From: Nannochloropsis oceanica
Taxonomy: Eukaryota; Sar; Eustigmatophyceae; Eustigmatales; Monodopsidaceae
Reading direction: 5' to 3'
Length of the DNA: 64,000 nt
Assembly (NCBI GenBank): GCA_004519485.1
Contig: CP038129.1
Span: 1-64,000, forward strand
Positions 10,601-20,815 of the stretch are shown one piece after another. How positions within the stretch are numbered: the stretch's first letter is position 1; each line of letters starts with the position of its first letter. The notes under the pieces are model-generated. The model saw only the letters and a list, made by a program, of their open reading frames with translations, was not told the origin of the DNA and ran no database searches. The translations under genes and the position numbers were made by a program.

Positions 10601-12684
10601 ATCCCCCCTGGACCTCTCAGCACGCACGCACCTGTTGGCCAGGCGGACCACCACGGAGGGCTCGAGGCCGGTGATGGAGATCCATCTGACGTTGTTGCCC
10701 TTCACGTCCTCGATCGGCTCCTGGAAAAAATCGTCTAAAGAGGCCTCTAGGGCCTGCGTGGGCGAGGGAGGGGAAAGAGGGACGGGAAAGAGGGAGGGGA
10801 AAAGAGGGGGAATATAGGAAGGAAAAGAAGAACGTGTGGCTGAGTTGCCTCTTGTCCCGTCCGTAAGTAGGACCACATCGACCGACGACCCCCCTCCTGC
10901 CACCCTTCCCACCCTTCCCCCCTTCCTCACCTGCTCGTCCACCGGCCCTTGTCCCAGGCGCGAGTAGACCCACCGACAGACAGCCGTGTCGGGCCCGTAA
11001 TCGTAGACAAAGAACTCCAGGAGGCTCGAGGGTCGACCCAGGCGGCGCGAGGACATGGCCATGGCCTTGGTGGCCAGGTGCTGGAAAGCGGCAACGAACT
11101 CCTCCTGGAGATAGGCCGGGGGAGGGAGGGGAGAGAGGCGGGTAGAAGGGTGAGGGTGAGAACAAGGAGTGGGCGCGATGGAATGCATTTATCTTGTCAC
11201 AGGCTAGAAAGACAGGAGAGCACCTCCTGACTCTTCCACACACCCTCTCCCTCGCCCACTTCTCTCCCTCCCCCTCTCCTTCTCCTCCTTTTTCTTTTTC
11301 TTCTTCCTCTCGGTGTACCTGGGAAATGTCGTAGCTTTCATCTTTGTCGATGCGCCGGATTATCTGGTCCACCCGGGCGGCGGGGATGGTGTGCATCCCC
11401 CGCATGGACAACAAGCCCTCCCGCAGCTCCTCGTACGTCAGTCGGCCTAGTCGGGGCAGAGGGAGCAGACAACGACAGTGATGGATAGAGATTATTACGA
11501 CTAAGTCGACTTTCGTGGGTTTCGATTGTGGCATGTCCAGGGGCACGCTTCTTCGCCTTTCCCTTGTCTCCTCGAACACACGGCGCAAATGCAAGCTTGC
11601 CCTCTTCCCTACCGACCTGACCTTCCGTCCATCGTCCCTCCTCCCTCTTCCATGCCAGCCTTCCGTCCACCCTCCCACCCTCCCTCTCACTCCTACATCC
11701 CTCCCTCTCCCTCTCACTCCTACATCCCTCCCTCTCCCTCTCACCGTTATGATCTCTGTCGAGCATGTTGAACATCTTCATCAAGTGCGGCGCCGACAGG
11801 TCGAAGTCTGGGTCCAGGTCAAACATGGCCTCCTCGATGTGCGGCTCCGGCCTCCCCTTATTCAAACTACCGCTGTTATTGATATTGCCGCTATTGTTGT
11901 TGTTGCTGTTGCTGCTTATGTTGTTGTTGTTGCTGTTGCTGCTCCTGTTATTGTTGCTGCCCCCGCCGTTGTCGCTGCCTCCGAGGCCGCCGCCGCCGCC
12001 ACGGCCTCCCCCCCCATCCTCAACTGTGGCGCCAAGTCCTCCCGTTGCCCCTCCGCCCCGCCCTGGAGTGGTCATCATCTCCATCATGTGGTGGGCAGAG
12101 GCGGGGATGTAGCTGCCGGGCCCCACCGTAGTGGACCGGTGCAGACTACCGGACAGCAAGCCCACATCCTCGCTCTGCTGGCTGCTGAGGGGGTGACTGT
12201 GGGTGTGCGCGTGCCGGTAAGTTGACGAGGGCGACCCTTGCAGCAACTCCGATCCCCGCCCTGAACCGCTTCGATCTGTCTGCCCGTCGTCGCCTCGATC
12301 GCCGTCAACAAAGTGCATGACTGGCCCGGCTTCGAAAGGGGGTGAGGCGGGCAAAGACATTGCCCCGAGAAAAGGAGGCGGTGCCCCGCCCCCACCCAAG
12401 CTAGCTCGGTGCATGAATGCACCGGATGCTACCCCCTGCGAGAAGTCCAGGACATTGCCCAGGCTGCTTCGGCGGAGATGAGGGTAGGGGGCTTGTTCTT
12501 GTTGCTGCTGCTCCGACTCCTGCTGCGAGGGAGAAAGGAGGAGATTGGGGTCGGGCACGACGGACACGAACCCTCCGCCTCCTGCTCCCGCACTGGGCAC
12601 ATTTAGGGGGGGCGAAGAGGCCTGTGCAGGGCCGGGCCTGTTTTTCTTTTTATTGCCCAGCAGAGGCTGGCTTTCGCTGCGCAT
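7608..12684 (-). CDS. CorA-type magnesium transporter with two N-terminal EF-hands
   Basis: Twelve exons: 11745..12684, 11319..11446, 10931..11104, 10632..10753, 10225..10378, 9835..9926, 9537..9629, 9231..9330, 8874..9006, 8515..8624, 8196..8249, 7608..7721. All phases close, giving 737 residues. Residues 309-320 (DRDHNGRLTYEE) and 347-358 (DKDESYDISQEE) are two canonical EF-hand loops. The CorA domain follows: LHPLQLEDVL, the long helix region, TM1 ending in the signature GMN at 698-700, then TM2 and a short tail. CorA/MRS2 proteins form pentameric Mg2+ channels closed by Mg2+ binding to their cytosolic domain. Here calcium sensing is probably added. The N-terminal 280 residues are disordered (Asn/Ser/Gly-rich), and residues 4-9 (ESQPLL) fit an acidic dileucine sorting motif, hinting at a vacuolar or endosomal membrane. 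Intron 7 has a GC donor. Confidence 0.9.
7735..7860 (+). repeat. Degenerate GATTGATT/GGGATTGATT repeat in CorA intron 11
   Basis: Irregular repetition of GATTGATTRGG-like units just upstream, in gene orientation, of the last CorA exon's splice acceptor. On the coding strand it reads as C/A/T-rich sequence such as AATCAATCCC and may act as the pyrimidine-rich part of the intron. Confidence 0.7.
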
Positions 12685-13561
12685 CGTGCCAGGTGGTGGT
12701 GGTGTACGGAAGGAGTTGAGTCAAACACAAACGCTGGCGCTCGCCGACGATGATGATGGGAGTGCTCAGGAGCAGCAATGGAGTGGGGAGGCGCGTAGTA
12801 GCCCTGCGAACTAGAGGTCCAAACGATCGCCGGTGTGATTCAAGTTGTCTGTGATTTGATGGGTGTTAATGTATGGGATGGAAAGAGGACAAAGACAAAG
12901 TTATATTCATGCGGTCAATGCGCTCGACCAGAGAATCCGCGAAGGGAGTTGATGTTGTGATGCCCACACCACCACACGACGCATGTTCCTTTTCATTCCA
13001 AACCCCAAGTCCTGTCATAGAGCAGCTGTGTTATGCAACCCTTGCATCCAACCAGGAGAACCATGACTCGACTGTGTCTAGTACAAATCATTTCGTTCAT
13101 TGAAAGGCAAAATTGTGCCCTCTTATATATGCAAGAACGAACAAGAAAGATAATCGAGTTGCAGTAGGCTTTGCCTGTCCTTGGTCCGGTTCACGTGCCT
13201 CCATCCGCGCCCCTTTTCACACCCAGGAATCAGGGATGTGGAGCAGCGGTACGCTAGGCTGATCTGGAACATGGCAGAATCGAGGCTTGGTGGTCGAGCC
13301 GGGTTTGAAGACATCCTTGTGACCCTAGTTGGACAGCTGTCTCCTTTCATTTGTTTGTGCTTACATGCCTATTCCACCTATCCGCAATCACGCCAAACAG
13401 GGGCCCAATAGCGCTGTTTGAGCTTGAAGACCCCGTCAACTAGCCAAATAGAGGAAGTTTTTATTTTCCAGGGGGCCAAAGTCACTCTCGCCCACCCTAT
13501 TTCTCCATCTCGAGCTCGACACCTCTCCCACTTTTTCCCACAACCACTTCACTCTGCAGAC
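12685..13561. promoter_or_regulatory. Divergent promoter region between CorA and LACS genes
   Basis: 877 bases between the start codons of two genes read in opposite directions. No coding signal was found. Specific promoter elements cannot be named from the sequence alone. Confidence 0.5.
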
Positions 13562-15972
13562 ATGGTGTATGTTCCGCACCGCAAAAAGTTCTACTCGGTG
13601 GAGGTGCCTAACACGGAGACGGCCACCAGCGGGCCTATTCGGCGCTTCCCAGATGGGGAGATCAATCCCCAGCTGGCCTACGATGGCTGCTACACCATAT
13701 ACGAGCTCTTCCGCCGTTCCGTGGCTGTGTACCCGCACCGGCCCTTCCTCGGGCATAGGCCAATCGATTCCGAGGGCAACGCAGCACCATACGTGTTCGA
13801 GTCCTATGAGGAGGCAGCCCGGCGCGTCGACCACCTGGCCTCGGCGCTGGAACACGAGGACCTGTGCCCGGCCACGCCTGACGGGCTGCGACTGCTCGGG
13901 TTGTACATGAAGAATTGCCCCGAGTGGATCCTCGCGGACCAGGCGGCCTTCACCATCCACGGCGCAACAGTGCCGCTGTATGATACGCTGGGCCCGGACG
14001 CGGTGGGCTACATCATCCAGCAGACGGAGCTATCCACGGTGGTGTGCGGCCCGCAGGAGCTGGAGAACCTGGTGGCGGCCGCGCCAAAGTGCCCCTCGCT
14101 TAAGGCGGCCGTGCTCATCTGCCCCGTGCTGTCAGACCATCACCGGGCCCTGGCGCGCAAGGGCGGCCTCAAGCTTTATTCCCTCCTGGATTTAGAGAAA
14201 TTAGGATTCCGCTACCCGCAGCCGCACCTGCCACCCGACCCGGAGGACGTGGCCACCTTTTCCTACACGAGCGGCACCACGGGCGGGCCCAAGGGCGCCC
14301 TGCTCACGCACCGCAATTTTTTGACTGTGTACTGCGCAGGCAAGGCGCTGGAGGTGGAAAACTTTCCCGATGACATCCACTTCTCGTACCTGCCGCTGCC
14401 CCACGTCTTTGAGCGCGTGATGCTGCTGGCTGTGCTCGGGAACGGCGCGGCCATGGGCTTCTGGCAGGGCGCGCCCGAGAAGTTGGTGGACGATATGCAG
14501 GCGTTACGGCCCACCTGCATGCCGGCCGTGCCGCGCGTGTTGAACCGCATGTACGACAAGGTCATGGCGGGTGTGCGGGCCTCGTCGCCGCTGAAGCAGG
14601 CCCTCTTCCAGCGCGCATATGCGGCCAAGCTCCGGGACCTGGAGGAGCGCTGTGAGCTGAGCAAAGGCGTGTGGGACAAGCTGGTGTTTGCCAAGGTGCG
14701 GCGAGCCATCGGGTTGGATCGGATGCGCGTGATGGTGACGGGCTCAGCACCCATCGCACCGCACGTGCTGCAGTTCATGCGCGTGCTGTGTGCCTGTCCC
14801 ATCCACGAGGGCTACGGCCAGACGGAGACCACGGCCATGACCTCGCTCACATTCCCCGGCGATTGGACCACCGGTCACGTGGGCGGCGTAGCGCCTGTCT
14901 CGGAGGTGCGCCTGGTGGACGTGCCGGAGATGGGCTACTTGCACACGGACCGCCAGCACGGGGGGAGCGGTCGAGGGGGCGGAGGAGGGGCGGGGGGAGC
15001 CGCGGGCAAGCCGGCGCAACCTTGCATCGGCCGCGGCGAGATCTGCGTACGCGGGCCGCATGTGTTCAAGGGATACTACAAGCAGCCGGACAAGACGGCC
15101 GAGGCGGTTGACGCGGCGGGCTGGCTGCATTCGGGCGACGTGGGCATGTGGACCCCCGAGGGCCGGCTGGTGATCATCGACCGGAAGAAGAACATCTTTA
15201 AGCTGGCACAGGGCGAGTACGTGGCGGCCGAGAAGATTGAGAATGTGCTCATGCAGTCCGAGATGGTGGCGCAGGCCTTCGTCTACGGGGACTCCCTCAA
15301 GAGCGAGCTGGTGGCCATCGTCGTCCCGGACGCCGAGGCCGTGCACGATTGGGCCCGCGCCGAGGGCCTGCCCGCCGATCTGACCTTCCCCGAGCTCTGC
15401 CGCCAGCCCCTGCTCAAGGTACGTAAGGAAAGAGAGAGGCAGAGAGTGACGGAGAGGTGCTGTGAAAGTCTGTGTGTTGGAGAATGTGGGGGTGGGTGAG
15501 TGCGGGGGTAATGAGTTTGGTGGTGTAGTGACCGCCGCGCATCCCTCGCCCCTTCATATCTGTCAATGTTTACATCGCTGTCCCTGTTTAAGCGCTTTTT
15601 ACGCTCCATAGTATAGAGTCTCCATTCGTACAGCATCTCTCATACCCCTTCCATTAAGCCCAGCCATACCACCATGCACCCTCACATGCTCCTTCTCCTC
15701 CTCATCCCCCTCCTCCTCCCCATCCACTCCCACTTCCCACCCTATGGCAGGAAACCATCCTGGGCGAGATCGAGCTACAGAGCAAGCGGGCGGGCCTGCA
15801 TGGGTTTGAGATCCCCAAGGCGGTATACTTGGAGTCGGAGGCCTTCACGGGCGCCAACGACCTCCTCACCCCAACTCAGAAGCTGAAGCGTATGCAGGCT
15901 CGCGACCGGTACGCCGCCATCATCCAGGAGCTCTATGCAAAGCGGGAAAAATCCCAACAGTCGCGGCTCTAG
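13562..15972 (+). CDS. LACS: Peroxisomal long-chain acyl-CoA synthetase
   Basis: Two exons, 13562..15418 and 15751..15972 (AAG|GTACGT ... GGCAG|GAA, phase 0), giving 692 residues. It activates free fatty acids to acyl-CoA with ATP. The AMP-binding loop TSGTTGGPKGALLTH lies near residues 235-249, the adenylate-binding YGQTET near 417, and the C-terminal subdomain with HSGDVG and DRKKNIFKLAQGEYVA follows; these are signatures of the eukaryotic LACS/ACSL group. The protein ends in Ser-Arg-Leu, a classic PTS1, so the enzyme probably feeds peroxisomal beta-oxidation. The start is the first ATG of the frame and no signal peptide is visible. A Gly-rich insert sits near residues 465-485, just before the GRGEICVRG motif. 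The second exon encodes only the last 73 residues, so PTS1 presence depends on splicing: unspliced mRNA would end in intron-encoded sequence without SRL. Confidence 0.93.
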
Positions 15973-17464
15973 GAAGAAAAACAGGGTGGAGGGACGGGGG
16001 CAGAAAGTGGTCTTCGTTGTTGCTGAGAAGGAGGAGTGGGTGGAGAGAAGGAAGGTTTTACCAAGTTTAATTTGGGCTGAGGCGAGTTTTCTCGCTGAAT
16101 TTTGTAGGATAAAGGGCTAATGAGGGGCAAGAGAGGGCAGATTGGATAAAACCTAAAATGTGGCTTGGACCCGGAAGGGCAGGTGAAAGAAGCCAAAGTG
16201 GCTTTATTTGTATAATGGCCTGCACTGGCAGTGAGGCCGAGAGACAGAGGTAAAGAGCATCTGATGGTGGTAGGAAGGACCAGGAGACGGGATGGAGGGA
16301 AGAAAGAGCAAACATCTGAATATAATGCCTTGTTGGGCGGAAGAGACAGGGTTCTGGTGGGGGATAATTAAAGGAAGAGACTGTGCTGTATTTGAATGGA
16401 GGGACAGACTTTGACGCACAGACCCACTGCATGTCTAGGAAAAAGAGCACCTTCAAAGAAAGAGGATAAAAGGAAATAACACAATTGAAAGAAATGCTTG
16501 GAAAGATTTCGTCGCCTTGACATCAGCGAGCAGCTACTTATATAATTTTATATAAAGAGTCCTTTCTCCAATCAGGATTCTGAATATGTGGCAGAAAATA
16601 CGGGTAACGTAACGTCTGTGATGTTCGGGGGCGGGTTCCCTATCGAAGAAGCCCACGGCAGTGTGGGCAGTCACTTTCCAATGTTGATAGGTTGGGTCCG
16701 TCTTTTCGCCTCGCACGCGTCACAGCCGCCCCGCACAGAGACGAGAGAGAGTGGAAGGAAGGACAGGCGGTTGGGATAAGTATAGGGGAGAGAGATAATA
16801 CGTCGCAAATAAGTCGGCCATCCCCCATTTCTCTTCCTCATCTTTTTAACCTCTACATTTATCCTTTTTTTGGGGGGGCCCAATGTATGTCGATGTGTCT
16901 ATCTCTTGCGTGTGCTTTCATTTCAGCGAGTGCATGCCGAGAAGAGAGGGAGAGTATAAGTGTGCGTCTTTGTCAAGAGTACAGATGGCGCAGACAATTA
17001 CCTGTGTGTTCAAATGAATATCGCACACGAGGGGAAATGGGAGCCAAAACGAGTTACAAAAAGACACTAAAAATCAGCTGTGTGAGTAAATTTTTAACGC
17101 TTCCTCCCTTGCTTGGGGGAGGGAGCTGGGGGTTGGGAGTGAGATCTGCACAAAGAGAAAAAGAGAGGGATAATCGTCATCCCCCTCATCGCCCTAGCCC
17201 AGCCTCCCGCTCTTGACTTCTTGTCACATTTCTTTAGTTTCATCTAGAACCTGTCTCTATTTCCCTATTCATTTCTCGCCGCTCCCTCTCTCATCCTCGA
17301 GGGAGCAATCTCGCCTACCACAACGCCCACCGTCCCCCATGGTCGAGTCTGGATGCTTTCTACTCTCTGCCTACTGCGACAAACACAGAAGTACTGTTGT
17401 GTATCCTCGCCCACATGGCACGCGGCCTAACTGTCGTCACACCAAGGTGTCGTCTCAGCATCGC
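15973..17464. other. Intergenic between convergent genes, no gene seen
   Basis: About 1.5 kb between the LACS stop and the stop of the minus-strand gene. It is less GC-rich than the genes. A frame of 174 codons at 16692-17216 (plus) has no recognisable domain and is probably chance. Both 3' untranslated regions should lie here. Confidence 0.45.
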
Positions 17465-18566
17465 TCATCGGGTCGGCATCTCGTTGTAGTAACCCTTTTT
17501 ATCCTTCCGCTTCTTTCCTCCCACCCCTGCAGCCGCTGCTACTGCAACGGCTGCTGCCGCCGAGGTGCGCGATGGCCCCTTCTTTTTCAAGGCTGCTGCC
17601 TTTTTAATCTTGAGCCGCGCCGCCACCTCCTCCGGTGTCATGGCTGTGGCCGAGGGCTCGGTCTCGTCGTCGGCCTTTCCGCCCGTGGCAGCCGGTTTCT
17701 TCTTCTTCTTTTTCTTTTTCTTATCCCTATCCTTCTTGCCCTCATCGTTCCCGTCTTTCCCGGGGCCCTGGGCCTCATGTTCCCTCTCCATAGCCCTGCT
17801 CTCCTTGATGGGGGAGGTGTCGGTCGACGACGACACGGGGTCCTCCTCCTCCTTCTCCGTGGTGGGGGATGGTGACCCACTCTCCAAGCCAAAGGCCCCG
17901 AGAAGGTCGTCCAGCTCCTCCAGTTCCTTCTTCTTCTGTTCCTGTCGCTCCTTCTTGGTCAGGGGCCGTCGCATGACTGTAGTCGCCGTTGCTGCCCCCT
18001 TACTGCTGAGAGCCGGGGCCTCAGGGGCGGAGGAGATGTTGGACGGGAAACAAGGCATGCCCCCTGCCGCCTTATTCGAATCCTCGTCCTCGTTGTCCGA
18101 GGATGAAGAGGAGGACGTTGAGGAAATGTCGTCATCGTCATCGCTCTGTGCACGGGCGGCATTTGTGGAGTTGAGGGGATGGAGATGGATAATAAATTCC
18201 ATGTAGACACTTGGAATATCTGCCACTTGGGCGAGAGGGGGACGCAAATTGTAGTGACCCAGAATATTGTTTTACAGGTACGCACCTCTTCTAACCCCTT
18301 CATCGAACCCCCTTCATTTTGGGTCTCGTCGTCGTCGCTATCGGCCCAGCGCCTACGAGGAAAAGGGTAAGGAGTAAGTAGGGTAGAGAATAGTACGCTA
18401 GTCGTCGTGAGGAGAGATTGCACCTTGGATCAAGCTAAGCAATCCTGACCCGCTTCCGACTGCTGCATGCTACGTACCGGGAGGAGACAGCACCAAAGCG
18501 CGACATCTTCCTGGCCCCTCCTTGCACCACCGTCGAGGGCACAGGCGCTGCTTCCTCCGTGTCCAT
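17465..18566 (-). CDS. Uncharacterised acidic/lysine-rich protein
   Basis: Three exons, 18478..18566, 18286..18352 and 17465..18145, close in phase and give 278 residues. I do not recognise the family. The N-terminal part has RWADSDDDE, then a Ser/Asp-rich stretch. Around residues 105-130 a basic helix-like segment (TKKERQEQKKKELEELDD) runs into LLGAFGLE and may be the conserved core. It is followed by an acidic/Ser region, a long lysine run near 195-205, an EVAARLKIKKAAALKKKG segment and a basic C-terminus (KKRKDKKG). This charge pattern suggests a nuclear or nucleolar, RNA- or chromatin-associated protein with mostly disordered structure, but that is inference from composition alone. The lysine runs could act as nuclear localisation signals. 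Confidence 0.7.
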
Positions 18567-19028
18567 GGTGGTGTCGTGTGGGTGTTGTTGCCCTGCTGTT
18601 CCTCGATGGGTTTGGTTTGATGGACAGAAAGTAAAGGCTCTGAGCGATTCAGACACTGGTGTGGTATCCTAAGTATTGCGGTTGTTGTGGGCTGGCTGTG
18701 TGGTGGGTGTGCGTGGGTGTGCAGAAATGATTTTAAGCAACACACCCCGTTATGAGGCCAAGATTTCGGGCACGTCATCGATGATTGCAGTTGCTTGGCG
18801 ATGAATGCCGTCGGCCTACGAAACTCAAGTCACCACGCATTACCACTATGCTCAACCAACATTCAAAAAAACTCAACCCACAGGCTTGCTGTACTAGCCG
18901 GCTTGCCCACCATACCCATCCAATCAACCTTAGTCGACCTCCCCACCCCTCGTCGGCTTTCCCAAGCAAGCCACGTACGTACGCACCAACGCCACCTTTA
19001 GCCCCCACATATCACAGTAAAACAGCAC
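18567..19028. promoter_or_regulatory. Divergent promoter region (unknown protein / ATP-grasp gene)
   Basis: 462 bases between two start codons facing away from each other. No coding signal and no element I can name. Confidence 0.45.
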
Positions 19029-20336
19029 ATGTGGGCACTCATAGCCACATTGCTGACTTATTGGCGAGTATTTTTCTACTTTTGGCGTTCAAGCGGCGAC
19101 TTTGAGGGCTGTCCGTTTCTGAAGCGCGAGCAAGACTTGCCCGCCAAGGTGCACGTCTATGGCCTCTGGCTCGACCTGTACCTGTGGGACCGACCGCATT
19201 ACCGGGCGCCAACCTACCGTCATGACCTCTTGGCGAATCTGTGCAACGTGGCGGTGCCGGGAACGGGCCTCCCCTTGAGCTTTTTCTGCGTAGCCAAGCC
19301 CTTAGCCTACCTGTTCTTCACCCTTCTGTACCCGGTGGTGGCCTTCCTGGGGGCGGTGAATGTGGCCCGCACGGCGCCAAAGTCCCAGGGCAAGTACGCG
19401 GCTTTGACCGAGGCCTTTCGGGAGCATTTATTGACACCTGAGGATTGGTTTAATTTCTGGCGGCTCAACTCCCGCATCGCGGCCTACCATGAGCTGCTCA
19501 CGCACAGCCCTGGCTACGCGCAGGAAGACAAATGGACCTTTTTGATGGACGGGGACCGGCTGGGTGTGCCCGTCTCGCCCGTGCTCAAGACGGCAAGCAT
19601 TGTGGTCAAGAACAAAAATGAGGAGGGTGGCTTGGGCATCTACTTTTACAAAAATGCACTGGCCGGCGGGGACTGGATCATCCAAGAACGTCTCCAAAAC
19701 TCGGACTTTCTCCGCGAGCACCTCCTCCCGCCCAACGCCCCCCTCTCCACCCTCCGCGTCATCACCGCCTCCCGAGGCGGCCTCACACCCGACGATCCCC
19801 GTGTGGGCCGGCCCGCCACCGACGAGGGCTTTGCCAACTTGCCCGCCAACCACATCGAGGCGCTCTCCTGTGTCTTCAGGGCAGGGCGAACAGGCGCCGC
19901 CACGGACCACTCCTCCATCCTCTTCGATGTGGATGTGACGACCGGCCTGATATGTGAAGGCTCCATCAACGCCCACTGGTACGAGCTGGGTGTGGGGAAG
20001 CCCTTCCGCACGGCGTGGCGGTCCACCTACACCACAAACACGCACCCCGACGCGCCTGGCCTGGTGGTGACGGGGCGGCACATCCACGCGGACATGGCGG
20101 CCTTGCGCGCTCTTGTCTGCCGGGCCCACTTCTTGATGCTGCCTGACGTGCCTTTCGTGGGATGGGACGTGGCGCTCACTAGCACGGGGGAGTTCTTGTT
20201 GGAGGTGAATTTGTCGTGCAACTTCTTCAGGGGCTCGTTCGAGAAGCCTCGGTACTTCGCTTTCTGTCGCGACTACCTGGTTCAGCTGCAGAAGGTGCGG
20301 CGGCAGGCAGAGGGGGGGGAGAAGAAGGAGAGATGA
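19029..20336 (+). CDS. Membrane-anchored ATP-grasp protein (sugar-transfer-associated type)
   Basis: Intron-less, 435 residues, starting at an ATG followed by a hydrophobic helix (ALIATLLTYWRVFFYFW) that looks like a signal anchor. A second long hydrophobic stretch lies near residues 80-112 (FFCVAKPLAYLFFTLLYPVV). The rest resembles the ATP-grasp domain called 'sugar-transfer associated' or 'alpha-L-glutamate ligase-related': KWTFLMDGDRLGVPV, VVKNKNEEGG, DWIIQERLQNS, LSTLRVIT and, at the end, VGWDVALTSTGEFLLEVN, where the acidic residue and Asn would bind Mg-ATP. ATP-grasp enzymes join a carboxylate to an amine or similar through an acyl-phosphate. In bacteria this subfamily sits near capsule and glycan genes, but the substrate is unknown. 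The absence of introns beside many split genes fits, without proving, a bacterial origin. Assignment rests on motif memory. Confidence 0.75.
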   Translation: MWALIATLLTYWRVFFYFWRSSGDFEGCPFLKREQDLPAKVHVYGLWLDLYLWDRPHYRAPTYRHDLLANLCNVAVPGTGLPLSFFCVAKPLAYLFFTLLYPVVAFLGAVNVARTAPKSQGKYAALTEAFREHLLTPEDWFNFWRLNSRIAAYHELLTHSPGYAQEDKWTFLMDGDRLGVPVSPVLKTASIVVKNKNEEGGLGIYFYKNALAGGDWIIQERLQNSDFLREHLLPPNAPLSTLRVITASRGGLTPDDPRVGRPATDEGFANLPANHIEALSCVFRAGRTGAATDHSSILFDVDVTTGLICEGSINAHWYELGVGKPFRTAWRSTYTTNTHPDAPGLVVTGRHIHADMAALRALVCRAHFLMLPDVPFVGWDVALTSTGEFLLEVNLSCNFFRGSFEKPRYFAFCRDYLVQLQKVRRQAEGGEKKER

Positions 20337-20815
20337 ATCAAGGGGACAGGAAAGTCTTGCTTCTCGTAGACTGACACGTATGACTACAGTCTCGAGAGGT
20401 GGGCCAGAGGCACGTGTACCGGCCGCTTGTGAGCTCTGTGCCACCTGATGGACACACGCCCGTAGAGACTGAGCCGCGTAAGGCGGCGAGCGCACTCCAC
20501 TCAAAGCACCAGTAAAGTGGAACAACAGCGGAAGCACGACTCGCGAAGTAGTAAGAGAGGAAGGACTGCTTAAGACTCCAAAAGAAATAACTGTCTGACA
20601 GCTTCCCTCCTCCGGCACCATGCATGACAGGTTACCTGTGTCCCTCCTGCAGCGGGGAATAAACAACACAAATCAATCAATCAAACGATCATTTTTTCTT
20701 CTGTCGCCTTCTTCTTTCCATTTCATTTTGTACATGCCTGCATACTTCTTTGCCCTTGTTCGTGTTCCTTTGTGCATTCACTACGACACTCCTCTTCCCT
20801 CCCTCCCTTCCTCCC
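20337..20815. other. Intergenic between convergent genes
   Basis: 479 bases containing the 3' ends of the ATP-grasp gene (plus) and SPF30 (minus). A GAATAAACAAC stretch near 20655 might be a polyadenylation context. Nothing else seen. Confidence 0.4.

Noticed and set aside
16692-17216. 174-codon plus-strand frame between LACS and the lysine-rich protein gene
   Set aside because: No domain, mixed composition and a position in a convergent 3' region; likely chance.
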